DNA from: Sphingosinicella sp. BN140058
GTDB lineage: Bacteria; Pseudomonadota; Alphaproteobacteria; Sphingomonadales; Sphingomonadaceae
Length of the DNA stretch: 64,000 bases
Direction of reading: 5' to 3'
NCBI RefSeq assembly: GCF_004135585.1
Contig: NZ_CP035501.1
Span: forward strand, 5,279,501 to 5,343,500
Below the pieces are notes generated by a model. The model did no database searches, had not been told where the DNA came from, and worked only from the letters and a program-made list of their open reading frames with translations. Each line of letters opens with the position of its first letter. Position 1 is the stretch's first letter. Positions 1 through 7,822 of the stretch are shown here, one piece after another. Position numbers and translations under genes: made by a program.

Positions 1-1
1 C

Positions 2-229
2 TTCGGTTGGGGCACGATGCTGACCAATGATTTTCTCGGCTGCCATCCGACCGACGGTGACGCGCTCAAGCCGATTTCGCTGGTCTGCAAGCTCAAGGCG
101 GCGAACGGGCATCCTGCGGTCAAGCTCAGCGACAATTACAGCAAGGCGACCGGCCCTGCGGAGGAGGTGGCGCGGTACCGCGCTGTATTCGGAAGCGCCG
201 GACTGTCCGAGGTGCCGACGCGGGTGTGA
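2..229 (+). CDS. pncB: Nicotinate phosphoribosyltransferase, C-terminal fragment
   Basis: This is the last 75 residues of a gene that begins left of the window. Nicotinate phosphoribosyltransferase makes nicotinate mononucleotide from nicotinate, PRPP and ATP in NAD salvage. The fragment carries the family's C-terminal signature: [11 protein letters not shown], then [15 protein letters not shown] and [14 protein letters not shown]. The phosphate-binding core and the phosphorylated histidine lie outside the window. The reading frame is intact up to the TGA stop. Identification rests on recalled family motifs and is fairly secure despite the short length. Confidence 0.88.
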   Translation, partial: FGWGTMLTNDFLGCHPTDGDALKPISLVCKLKAANGHPAVKLSDNYSKATGPAEEVARYRAVFGSAGLSEVPTRV

Positions 230-369
230 TCTGCGCCTCGGCTCTCCCGAGGGGGACCGTATCCTGCGACAAATCGCGACACTTTCGGCGCCGCCTCGAC
301 AAAGCTGAGCGACCGGCGGGCTCCAGATATGTCTCAACGCCGGATGACGGCGCATCAAGGAGACAAATC

Positions 370-759
370 GTGAAGACCCTCAAGACACTCGTTCTCGCCA
401 CCGTCGCGGCATCCGTCGTCGCAATTCCCGTCGCCGCCGAGGCGGCGCCTTATGGTCGCCGCGACAATGGCCGGATCGAGCGGATCGAGACCAAACGTGT
501 CGTCCAGCGCGACAACGGCCGCAAGGTGGTCAAGGTGAAGCAGGTTCGCCGCGACGACCGCGTCGGCACCCGCAGCTTCCGCAAGGGCGAGCGTTTCGAC
601 AGCCGCTATGCGCGCAACTACCGGGTGATCAACAATCCGCGTGCCTACCGGCTCTACGACGCGCCGCGCGGCTATCGCTGGGTCCAGTCGAACAATGATG
701 CGGTGCTGGTCGCGATCACCAGCGGCATCATCGGCGCGGTGCTCGGCAACGCCTTCTGA
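370..759 (+). CDS. RcnB-like periplasmic protein
   Basis: A small secreted protein of 129 residues. I chose the GTG at 370 because AAGGAG lies seven bases upstream and the start gives a clean signal peptide (VKTLKTLVLATVAASVVAIPVAAEA). The mature part is very rich in Arg, Lys and Asp. It ends with the motif of the RcnB family: YRLYDAPRGYRWVQ, then NDAVLVAI and a glycine-rich hydrophobic tail. RcnB in E. coli is a periplasmic protein tied to nickel and cobalt homeostasis, but most alphaproteobacterial members have no tested role. No metal efflux gene is next to it, so a metal function is not supported here. A hairpin terminator follows directly. Confidence 0.75.
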   Translation: MKTLKTLVLATVAASVVAIPVAAEAAPYGRRDNGRIERIETKRVVQRDNGRKVVKVKQVRRDDRVGTRSFRKGERFDSRYARNYRVINNPRAYRLYDAPRGYRWVQSNNDAVLVAITSGIIGAVLGNAF

Positions 760-771
760 GGCGGAACATCG

Positions 772-813
772 AAAGGCTTCGGGACGGGAACGTCCCGGGG
801 CCTTCGCCTTTTT
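772..813 (+). terminator. Rho-independent terminator after the RcnB-like gene
   Basis: A GC-rich stem, GGGACG with loop GGAA and CGTCCC, is extended by AAGGC/GCCTT pairing and followed by CTTTTT. It lies between the RcnB-like gene and the response regulator, so the two are probably separate transcription units. Confidence 0.75.
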
Positions 814-837
814 GGGTGTGAGCGATAAGGGAGGACC

Positions 838-1557
838 ATGGCAAACGAGCCCCACATCCTGCTGGTCGACGACGAGCGCGACATACGCGATCCGCTGGCG
901 GCTTATCTCGGCCGCAACGGCTACCGGGTCACCAAGGCCGAGAATGCCGCTGCCGCGCGGCAGGTGCTGGCGGCGCATGCGATCGATCTCATCCTCCTCG
1001 ACGTCATGATGCCGGGAGAGGATGGGCTGTCGCTGACCGGCTTCGTCCGCGCGACGATCGGCACACCGGTGATCCTGCTCACCGCCAAGGTGGAGGAGAC
1101 CGACCGCATCGTCGGGCTCGAGCTCGGCGCGGATGATTACGTCACCAAGCCGTTCAGCCCGCGCGAACTCGCCGCCCGGATCAAGGCGGTGCTTCGCCGC
1201 AGCGACGGCAGCGGCAAGGCGGTCCATGCGCCCGATGCGACCGGCTACGCCTTCGGACCCTGGGTGCTGAAGACCGGGGAGCGGGAGCTGGTCGACCAAG
1301 ACAATGTCGCGGTGCCGCTCTCGACCGGCGAGTTCAATCTCCTGCTGGCCTTCGTCACCCATCCCAAAAGAGTGCTCACCCGCGATCAGCTGCTGGACCT
1401 CAGCCAGGGCCGAGAGCTGGCGGCGTTTGAACGCAGCATCGACAATCATATCAGTCGCTTACGCCGGAAAGTTGAGGAGGATCCTACGGATCCGAAGTTG
1501 ATCAAGACGGTCTGGGGCGGCGGCTATACGCTCGCCGCCGACGTCCGCCGGCTGTGA
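838..1557 (+). CDS. OmpR-family response regulator
   Basis: A 239-residue two-component regulator. The N-terminal receiver domain has the acidic pocket (VDDE, residues 10-13), the phospho-acceptor Asp55 in LLDVMMPG, the Thr in LLTAK and the conserved Lys in TKPFSP. The C-terminal half is a winged-helix DNA-binding domain (LSTGEFNLLLAF, RDQLL, SIDNHISRLRRKVE). ATG 838 follows GGGAGG. The stop overlaps the GTG start of the partner kinase in the tetranucleotide GTGA, so the two are translationally coupled. The regulated genes cannot be read from the sequence. Confidence 0.93.
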   Translation: MANEPHILLVDDERDIRDPLAAYLGRNGYRVTKAENAAAARQVLAAHAIDLILLDVMMPGEDGLSLTGFVRATIGTPVILLTAKVEETDRIVGLELGADDYVTKPFSPRELAARIKAVLRRSDGSGKAVHAPDATGYAFGPWVLKTGERELVDQDNVAVPLSTGEFNLLLAFVTHPKRVLTRDQLLDLSQGRELAAFERSIDNHISRLRRKVEEDPTDPKLIKTVWGGGYTLAADVRRL

Positions 1558-2900
1558 GGCGCTTCCTCCCCAAGAGCCTGCTCGGGCAAATGGCATTGCT
1601 GATCGGCGCCGCGTTGCTCGTCGCCCAATTGGTCAACTTCGCACTCATTCTCAACGAGCGTCAGAAACTTAGCCTCGCGCAAAATCAAGGGCCTGCGATT
1701 ACTCGCTATGCTGCAGTCGCAAGTGATTTGCACCAGGCGCCAGCGGAATTCCGGTTCGCGGTGCTGGAGGATGCCTCGCGCCGCGGCGCCCGCTTCGAGG
1801 TCGGGCGGGAGAGCGCGGTTGCGGAAGACGCCGGCCGCGACGCCGCGATCGAGGCGCGTCTGACCCAGACGCTCTCCGGCAACGGCGTTCCCGCGCCCGA
1901 GGTGCGCGCGCAGATACGCGGCGAGCCGCTCGACGGCACCAGACGGGCGCGGGGCGGGCGCGGCGCCGGCGGCCCCGTGCTGCTCCTTTCGGCGCGCTAT
2001 GGCGAGCAGTGGCTGAACGGGCGGCTGCTGACACCGCGTCCCGATCCGTGGCTGACCCATCGTCTCGGCGCCGCGACCCTGGCGCTCTACCTGATCGTGC
2101 TCGGCGCGACATTGTTCGTTGCGATGCGCCTCGCGCGTCCGCTCCGGGACCTCGCTCGCGCCGCCGAAGGCTTTGCCGGCCGCGGCACGCCGGAAGCGGT
2201 CGCGCCACGCGGCCCGGCCGACCTTCGCCGGGCAATTGAAGCGTTCAACGCGATGAACGATCGCGTCGTCGCCCTGCTCGACGAAAAGGATCGGATGCTG
2301 GGTGCGATCGGCCACGACCTGCGCACCCCGCTCGCCTCCCTCCGGATTCGCGCGGAGAGCATGGAGCCCGAGACCGAGCGCCGCCGGATCGCCGCCACCA
2401 TCGACGAGATGACCGCCATGCTGGAGGACATCCTGGTCCTTGCCCGCTCCGGTCGTGACCGGGAGGAGGCGCGGGCGATGGACGTCACCGCGCTGGTCGA
2501 TGCCCTGGTCGAGGAGTTCCGGGAACTCGGCGAGGATGTCGAGATGGAGGAGGGGGCGCGGCAGGTGCTGACCATTCGCCCCAATCTCCTCCGGCGCGCG
2601 GTTCGCAACCTGATCGAGAATGCGGTGAAATATGGCGGGGCGGCACGGCTTGACGTGCGATCGGCCGACGGGAAGGTACGGATCGAAGTGCGGGACCGGG
2701 GCCCGGGCATTCCGGAAACGCGGGTCGACGACGTACTTCAGCCCTTTGCCCGCATCGAGGAATCCCGCAACCGCGAGACCGGCGGAAGTGGGCTCGGCCT
2801 GGCCATCGCCAAGGCGGCCGCCGAGAGTCACGGCGGCACTCTGCAGCTGCGCAATGCGGCGGAGGGTGGGTTGATCGCCGCTCTGGTGCTTCCCGCCTAG
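1554..2900 (+). CDS. Sensor histidine kinase, partner of the upstream OmpR-type regulator
   Basis: A 448-residue EnvZ-like inner-membrane kinase. TM1 spans about residues 14-36, a periplasmic sensor of about 125 residues follows, and TM2 lies at about 165-190. Then come a HAMP segment and the dimerisation domain with His254 in AIGHDLRTPLASLR. The catalytic domain has an N-box (NLIENAVKYG), G1 (DRGPGIP) and G2 (GGSGLGLAIAK). All key residues are present. It starts with GTG inside the stop of the regulator. The sensed signal is unknown. Its TAG stop shares the palindrome CTAG with the stop of the convergent aldo/keto reductase. Confidence 0.92.
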   Translation: MRRFLPKSLLGQMALLIGAALLVAQLVNFALILNERQKLSLAQNQGPAITRYAAVASDLHQAPAEFRFAVLEDASRRGARFEVGRESAVAEDAGRDAAIEARLTQTLSGNGVPAPEVRAQIRGEPLDGTRRARGGRGAGGPVLLLSARYGEQWLNGRLLTPRPDPWLTHRLGAATLALYLIVLGATLFVAMRLARPLRDLARAAEGFAGRGTPEAVAPRGPADLRRAIEAFNAMNDRVVALLDEKDRMLGAIGHDLRTPLASLRIRAESMEPETERRRIAATIDEMTAMLEDILVLARSGRDREEARAMDVTALVDALVEEFRELGEDVEMEEGARQVLTIRPNLLRRAVRNLIENAVKYGGAARLDVRSADGKVRIEVRDRGPGIPETRVDDVLQPFARIEESRNRETGGSGLGLAIAKAAAESHGGTLQLRNAAEGGLIAALVLPA

Positions 2901-3829
2901 GCTAGGACCGTCTCCGCTGCGGTGAACAAGGCGGGGTCCACGTTCGCGCCCGACGCCGCAGCATCTTCGGCGAGCTGGTCGGGCCGCGAGGCGCCGACGA
3001 TCGCCGAGGCCACGTTGGGCTCGCGGAGCACCCAGGCGAGGGCGAATTGCGCGAGGCTGAGCCCGGCCTCGGCCGCGAGCGATTTCAGCCTTTGGACCCG
3101 CCCGAGGACATCGTCCGTGAGGAAGCGGTCGATCCAGCCGCCCATCTCGGCGCTGGTCGCCCGGCTCCCCGCGGGCGGCGGCGCGCCCGGCGCGTATTTG
3201 CCGGTGAGGACCCCTTGCGCGAGCGGCGACCAGACGATCTGCGAAATGCCATTCTCACGGGAGAGGGGGATCACCTCCTCCTCCGGCGCACGCCACAGCA
3301 TCGAATATTGCGGCTGGCTGGACACAAAATGTTCGACGCCCGCCATCTCGGCCGCGGCGAGAATGCGGTCCGCCGGCCACTCGGAGAAGCCGAGATACCG
3401 AACCTTGCCCGAACGCACCGCCCGCGTAAGGGCTCCCATCGTTTCCTCGAGCGGTGTCTCGTCGTCGTAGCGGTGGCATTGATACAGATCGATCACATCG
3501 ACCTGGAGCCTCCGCAGGGACGCGTCCAGCTGCTTCTCGATCTGCGCCGCCGATAGGCCGCGGTCGCGGTCGCTCATCGGGAAGTAGACCTTGGTCGCGA
3601 GTACGTAGCTATCGCGGCTGCGGGTCTTCAGCGTCTCTCCGAGGAATTCCTCGGCGGCGCCGCGTCCGTAGACGTTGGCGGTGTCGATGAAGTTGATGCC
3701 GAGGTCGAACGCGGCATCGACGACCGTTCTGGCGCGATCCGCTTCGACGCCGACGCCGAAGGTCAGCCAGGAGCCGAGCGAGATTTCCGAGACCCGAAGA
3801 TCGCTGGAGCCGAGTTGACGATATAGCAT
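2897..3829 (-). CDS. Aldo/keto reductase, Kv-beta-like
   Basis: A 310-residue NADPH-dependent oxidoreductase with a TIM-barrel fold. The catalytic tetrad is visible as Asp49, Tyr54, Lys80 and His119 (FIDTANVYG, LATK, YQCHR). The opening MLYRQLGSSDLRVSEISLG and the general layout resemble the AKR subgroup that includes potassium-channel beta subunits and E. coli YghZ. Substrates are probably aldehydes or ketones but cannot be named. A GGAGG ribosome site precedes the ATG. It is transcribed away from the tRNA-Leu promoter. Confidence 0.88.
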   Translation of the reverse strand: MLYRQLGSSDLRVSEISLGSWLTFGVGVEADRARTVVDAAFDLGINFIDTANVYGRGAAEEFLGETLKTRSRDSYVLATKVYFPMSDRDRGLSAAQIEKQLDASLRRLQVDVIDLYQCHRYDDETPLEETMGALTRAVRSGKVRYLGFSEWPADRILAAAEMAGVEHFVSSQPQYSMLWRAPEEEVIPLSRENGISQIVWSPLAQGVLTGKYAPGAPPPAGSRATSAEMGGWIDRFLTDDVLGRVQRLKSLAAEAGLSLAQFALAWVLREPNVASAIVGASRPDQLAEDAAASGANVDPALFTAAETVLA

Positions 3830-3891
3830 GATGAACCTCCGCTGCGCTGCAAAAGCGCGATCATGCCCTTCGTTCCGCGGGTTCCATTGCG

Positions 3892-3919
3892 CTTGCCCCT
3901 TTTGCCCGGCCTGTTATAG
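3892..3919 (+). promoter_or_regulatory. Probable tRNA-Leu promoter
   Basis: A CTTGCC box, a 16-base spacer and TTATAG lie 23 bases before the mature tRNA 5' end. This resembles a housekeeping alphaproteobacterial promoter. It sits in the short gap between the divergent aldo/keto reductase and the tRNA and may also serve tig. Confidence 0.4.
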
Positions 3920-3941
3920 AGCCCCGCGACCGGCGGCCGAA

Positions 3942-4026
3942 GCGGGCGTGGCGGAACTGGTAGACGCGCTGGATTTAGGTTCCAGTATCGCAAGATGTGG
4001 GGGTTCGAGTCCCTTCGCCCGCACCA
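3942..4026 (+). tRNA. tRNA-Leu (anticodon TAG)
   Basis: A class II tRNA with a long variable arm. The acceptor stem is GCGGGCG/CGCCCGC, the anticodon stem is CTGGA/TCCAG, and the loop TTTAGGT puts TAG at the anticodon (3976-3978), reading CUA leucine codons. The T-arm is GGGTTCGAGTCCC. The CCA end is encoded (4024-4026). It sits 59 bases upstream of tig. Confidence 0.95.
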
Positions 4027-4085
4027 GCCGCCGTGGCCCGCTCTTGGCGTGGCCGCCTTATCCCGAGACGAGAAGAAGAGCGGAA

Positions 4086-5726
4086 ATGCAGACTGTCGAG
4101 ACGTTGAACGAGGGCCTGAAGCGCGCCTACCGGATCACCATCCCGAGCTCCGAGATCGACGCCCGTGTCGACGGCGAGCTGAAGAAGGTCGCTCCTCAGA
4201 TCCGCATGCCCGGTTTCCGTCCCGGCAAGGTCCCGGCCAATCTCGTCCGCAAGATGCACGGCCCGGCGCTTCAGCAGGAAGCGCTCAACACCGCCGTTCA
4301 GGAAGGCGTTCAGCAGCTCCTCACCGAGCAGAAATTGCGTCCGGCGATGCAGCCGGCGGTCGAGCTCGAGGAAGGCGGCCCCGGCCAGGATGCTGTGGTC
4401 CGCGTCGAGCTCGAAACTCTCCCGGACGTGCCCGAGCCGCAGATCGAGGGCCTGACCCTCGAGCGGCTGACCGTCGAGCCGACCGACGCCGAGGTCGACG
4501 AGGCGCTGGAGCGGATGGCACAGGGCCAGAAGAGCTACGATCCCGCTCCGGAAGGCCATGAGGCCGCCACTGGCGATCTGGTCGTCATCGACTATGTCGG
4601 CAAGGTTGCCGGCAAGGCGTTCGAAGGCGGCACCGGCGACGCGATGCGCGTCGAGCTCGGTTCGGGCCGGCTCATCCCCGGCTTCGAGGATCAGCTGGTC
4701 GGCGTCAAGGCCGGCGACGAGCGCACGCTCAACGTCACCTTCCCGGACGATTATCCGGCCGAGAACCTCAAGGGCAAGGACGCGACCTTCGACGTCAAGG
4801 TCACGGAAGTTCAACTGCCCCGCGAAGGCGGCGTCGACGACGAATTCGCCAAGGCGATGGGTCTCGAGAGCCTCGAACAGCTGCGCGGCCTGCTCAAGGG
4901 GCAGATCGAGCAGGAACTGAATGGCCTCACCCGCACCCACATGAAGCGCAAGCTGCTCGACCGTCTGGCGGAATCGCACAGCTTCGAGGTCCCGCCGTCG
5001 ATGGTCGAGGCCGAGTTCAGCCAGATCTGGCAGCAGCTCGAGCATGAGGCGAGCCACGAAGAGGATCCGGCCGCCGCGCTGGCCGAGATCGAAGCGGAGC
5101 GCGAGGATTACCGCGCGATTGCCGAGCGCCGCGTGCGCCTAGGTCTGCTCCTGTCGGAGATCGGCACTCGCAACAACGTTCAGGTCAACCAGAACGAGAT
5201 GAACCAGCTGATCATGCAGGCGGCGCAGCAATATCGCCCCGAAGATCGTCAGCGTTTCGTCGAATATGTGCGCAACGAGCCGATGGCCGCCGCCCAGCTG
5301 CGCGCGCCCCTGTTCGAGGACAAGGTCGTGGACTTCCTCTTCTCCAAGGCGGAAGTGACCGATCGCGCCGTCAGCCGCGAAGAGCTGCAGGCCGAGATCG
5401 AATCGACCGAGACCGGCACCGGCGGTCACGTGCACGGCCCCGACTGCAACCACGATCATGATCATGATCATGATCATGCCGAGGGCAAGCCGAAGAAGAA
5501 GGCCGCCAAGAAGGCCAAGTCTGCCGAAGCGGCTCCGTCGGAAGAGGCCCCCGCCGCAGAGGCGCCGGCAGCCGAAGCGCCTGCGGCCGAGGACAAGCCC
5601 GCCAAGAAGCCGCGCGCCAAGAAGGCCGCCCCCGCCGAGGACGCCGCTCCGGCTGCCGAAGTGAGCGCCGACGAGGGTGCGGCCGAAGCCAAGCCCGCCA
5701 AGAAGAGCCGCGCCAAGAAGGCCTGA
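4086..5726 (+). CDS. tig: Trigger factor with His/Asp and Ala/Lys-rich C-terminal extension
   Basis: The ribosome-associated chaperone and prolyl isomerase. At 546 residues it is about 100 longer than usual. The N-terminal ribosome-binding domain carries the contact signature GFRPGKVP near residues 43-50. The FKBP domain begins near 160 (GDLVVIDYVGK, FEGGTGD, LIPGFEDQLVG). The helical arm domain follows to about residue 440. The last 105 residues are extra: HVHGPDCNHDHD and further His/Asp pairs, then low-complexity Ala, Glu, Lys and Pro repeats such as KPAKKPRAKKA. I chose ATG 4086 because it starts the conserved MQTVET and follows AGAAGAAGAG. A strong hairpin follows the stop. Confidence 0.95.
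   Translation: MQTVETLNEGLKRAYRITIPSSEIDARVDGELKKVAPQIRMPGFRPGKVPANLVRKMHGPALQQEALNTAVQEGVQQLLTEQKLRPAMQPAVELEEGGPGQDAVVRVELETLPDVPEPQIEGLTLERLTVEPTDAEVDEALERMAQGQKSYDPAPEGHEAATGDLVVIDYVGKVAGKAFEGGTGDAMRVELGSGRLIPGFEDQLVGVKAGDERTLNVTFPDDYPAENLKGKDATFDVKVTEVQLPREGGVDDEFAKAMGLESLEQLRGLLKGQIEQELNGLTRTHMKRKLLDRLAESHSFEVPPSMVEAEFSQIWQQLEHEASHEEDPAAALAEIEAEREDYRAIAERRVRLGLLLSEIGTRNNVQVNQNEMNQLIMQAAQQYRPEDRQRFVEYVRNEPMAAAQLRAPLFEDKVVDFLFSKAEVTDRAVSREELQAEIESTETGTGGHVHGPDCNHDHDHDHDHAEGKPKKKAAKKAKSAEAAPSEEAPAAEAPAAEAPAAEDKPAKKPRAKKAAPAEDAAPAAEVSADEGAAEAKPAKKSRAKKA
5454..5477 (+). repeat. Four tandem copies of GATCAT inside tig
   Basis: Four perfect GATCAT hexamers encode the alternating His-Asp run of the trigger factor tail. 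A repeat of this kind can change length by replication slippage without breaking the frame, since the unit is six bases. Confidence 0.9.
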
Positions 5727-5734
5727 GGCCCATT

Positions 5735-5763
5735 GCCCTCCTCCGTGCCGCGCGGAGGAGGGC
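5735..5763 (+). terminator. Hairpin terminator after tig
   Basis: A perfect 11-base stem, GCCCTCCTCCG/CGGAGGAGGGC, with a 7-base loop starts eight bases after the tig stop. No U-tract follows, so it may act as an RNA-stabilising end or a weak terminator. Confidence 0.6.
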
Positions 5764-5880
5764 TCCTCACTGCCAAAGGCGTCGCGCATGCTGGTTGTCG
5801 ATCGAAGCCGGTCTGTCCTAAGCAGGGCCGGAGCCGACACGGACTCCGGCGACGCGGGGATGCTCTTGCCTCACTCGACC

Positions 5881-6804
5881 ATGCGCATCGCGGTGCTGCT
5901 TCCCTGCTACAACGAGGAAGCGGCGATCGCCCAGACCGTTGCCGGCTTCCGAGCCGCGCTGCCGGGCGCGGCGGTGTACGTCTACGACAATAACAGCCTG
6001 GATCGCACGCGCGAGGTCGCGGCCGCTGCCGGCGCAATCGTCCGCACCGAGCGCATGCAGGGCAAGGGCCATGTCGTCCGCCGGATGTTCGCCGACATCG
6101 AGGCCGATATCTACGTGATGGCCGACGGCGACTCGACCTACGACGCCGCCGCCGCCCCCGAACTCGTCCGCCGCCTCGTCGACGAACAGCTCGACATGGT
6201 GGTCGGCGCCCGCCGTTCCGCCGTCGAGGAAGCCTATCGGCGCGGCCACCGGCTCGGAAACCGGCTGTTCACCGGGCTGCTCGCAAGCCTGTTCGGCCGC
6301 AGCTTTACCGACATCTTCTCGGGCTACCGGGTCTTCTCCCGCCGCTTCGTCAAATCCTTTCCGGCGCTCGCTCGCGGCTTCGAGACGGAGACCGAGATCA
6401 GCGTCCACGCACTCGAACTCGCCATGCCGGTCGGCGAGATCGTCACCGATTACGGTGCGCGGCCGGAAGGGTCGCAGTCGAAACTCTCGACCTACCGCGA
6501 CGGCTGGCGGATCATGAAGACGATCCTCCATCTCTTCCGGATCGAGCGTCCGGTGCTGTTCTACGGCGGCTTCGCTCTGTTCCTCGCCGCGGTCGGCATC
6601 ATTCTCGGCATTCCGCTCGCGATCACCTATGCCAAGACCGGGCTGGTGCCACGCTTTCCGACCGCGATCCTGATCACTGGCCTGATGATCGTCGCGGCGC
6701 TGAGCTTCGCGGTCGGGCTCATCCTCGACACGGTCGTCCGCGGACGCCGCGAGAACCGTCGGCTCTTCTATCTGAGCTTCCCGGGGCCCGGCGCGGAACG
6801 CTGA
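5881..6804 (+). CDS. Family 2 glycosyltransferase, membrane-anchored
   Basis: A GT-A fold glycosyltransferase of the dolichol-phosphate-mannose-synthase-like type, 307 residues from ATG 5881. It has the nucleotide-sugar binding start (MRIAVLLPCYNEE), the metal-binding acidic motif (VMADGDSTYD) and the acceptor-side motif TDIFSGYRVFSRR. The C-terminus has two hydrophobic segments (about residues 220-247 and 260-285), placing it on the inner membrane. Related proteins move sugars to polyprenyl phosphate, but donor and acceptor cannot be told. An in-frame ATG at 5860 would add seven residues. I prefer 5881 because the conserved fold begins there, although neither site has a strong ribosome binding site. 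Confidence 0.85.
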   Translation: MRIAVLLPCYNEEAAIAQTVAGFRAALPGAAVYVYDNNSLDRTREVAAAAGAIVRTERMQGKGHVVRRMFADIEADIYVMADGDSTYDAAAAPELVRRLVDEQLDMVVGARRSAVEEAYRRGHRLGNRLFTGLLASLFGRSFTDIFSGYRVFSRRFVKSFPALARGFETETEISVHALELAMPVGEIVTDYGARPEGSQSKLSTYRDGWRIMKTILHLFRIERPVLFYGGFALFLAAVGIILGIPLAITYAKTGLVPRFPTAILITGLMIVAALSFAVGLILDTVVRGRRENRRLFYLSFPGPGAER

Positions 6805-6876
6805 CCCGGCGCCAGTCCGCTCCGATCCGGACCGGCCTCCTTTTGCGATCGCCGGCGCCGGGGCGTACGGGGAGGG

Positions 6877-6905
6877 GTTGAACACGCCGGACTTTGCTCC
6901 GATGT
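6877..6905 (+). promoter_or_regulatory. Candidate heat-shock (RpoH) promoter of clpP
   Basis: GTTGAA, a 16-base spacer and CCGATGT fit the sigma-32 consensus (CTTGAA and CCCATNT) with two mismatches. The predicted transcript start is about 30 bases before the clpP ATG. clpP is a classic heat-shock gene, which supports the reading, but it is a sequence match only. Confidence 0.45.
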
Positions 6906-6941
6906 TGGCCGCATCCAATCAAAGCAGGATTCCCGACACCC

Positions 6942-7589
6942 ATGGATCACCCAGACATCGTCAACGCCCTCGTGCCCATCGTCATCGAGCAATCGAACCG
7001 GGGCGAGCGCAGCTTCGACATCTATTCGCGCCTGTTGCGCGAGCGGATCGTCTTCGTGACGGGCCAGGTGGAGGATCATATGGCGACGCTGATCACGGCG
7101 CAGCTGCTCTACCTCGAATCGGAGAATCCGAAGAAGGACATCTTCATGTACATCAACTCGCCGGGCGGGGTCGTCACGGCCGGCATGGCGATCCACGACA
7201 CCATGCAATATATCCGGCCGCGCGTCGGCACCGTGTGCATGGGTCAGGCCGCGTCGATGGGCGCCTTCCTTCTCGCCGCCGGCGAGCCGGGTATGCGCGT
7301 GGCGCTCACCAACGCCCGCATCATGGTTCACCAGCCTTCGGGCGGCGCTCAGGGGCAGGCCACCGACATCGAAATCCAGGCGAAAGAAATCCTGCGTATC
7401 CGGCATCGCATGAACGAGCTGATGGCCAAGTTCACGGGCCAGACGCTCGAGGCGATCGAGAGTGCGGTGGAACGCGACAAGTTCTTCAGCGCTGCCGAAG
7501 CCAAGGATTTCGGATTGGTCGACGAAGTGTTCGAGAAGCGCCCCGCGCCGGGTGAGGGCGACACCACCCACCAGGCCGAGGCTGCGTGA
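6942..7589 (+). CDS. clpP: ATP-dependent Clp protease proteolytic subunit
   Basis: The 215-residue serine protease subunit that forms the double heptamer ring degrading proteins unfolded by ClpX or ClpA. The catalytic triad is visible: Ser105 in GQAASMGA, His130 in MVHQPSGG and Asp179 in VERDKFF. The start at ATG 6942 gives the usual short N-terminal region before the core ([14 protein letters not shown]). It lies between the glycosyltransferase and clpX, as expected for the tig-clpP-clpX cluster. A tetraloop hairpin ends the unit, so clpX probably has its own promoter. Confidence 0.97.
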   Translation: MDHPDIVNALVPIVIEQSNRGERSFDIYSRLLRERIVFVTGQVEDHMATLITAQLLYLESENPKKDIFMYINSPGGVVTAGMAIHDTMQYIRPRVGTVCMGQAASMGAFLLAAGEPGMRVALTNARIMVHQPSGGAQGQATDIEIQAKEILRIRHRMNELMAKFTGQTLEAIESAVERDKFFSAAEAKDFGLVDEVFEKRPAPGEGDTTHQAEAA

Positions 7590-7598
7590 TTCCATTCT

Positions 7599-7620
7599 CT
7601 CCCCCGGTTCGCCGGGGGAG
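7599..7620 (+). terminator. UUCG-loop hairpin after clpP
   Basis: A perfect nine-base stem CTCCCCCGG/CCGGGGGAG closes on the very stable TTCG tetraloop nine bases after the clpP stop. There is no T-run. The rest of the 233-base gap to clpX has a second short inverted repeat (CGGCCGG/CCGGCCG near 7661-7683) and a CATAAT box at 7762-7767 that could be the -10 of a clpX promoter. Confidence 0.65.
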
Positions 7621-7822
7621 GGCCCTGATGCCGGGACGGGGAGCTCCCGGAAATTCGCTTCGGCCGGAACCAGAAACCGGCCGGCGCACTCCCCAGGGTT
7701 CCTCCCGGGCCGCGGGCGTGGCACGGGCGGGACGTTAATCTATAGGCCATTGTGACTGTGGCATAATGCAGTCTACTGTGGCCCCGTGGCAGAGGGCGCA
7801 TCAGGCGCCCGATAGGAAGACT

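Noticed and set aside
355..1449. Long minus-strand frame of 364 codons opposite the RcnB-like and response-regulator genes
   Set aside because: It is antisense to two well-supported genes and has the Arg/Asp/His-rich composition of a shadow frame in GC-rich DNA.
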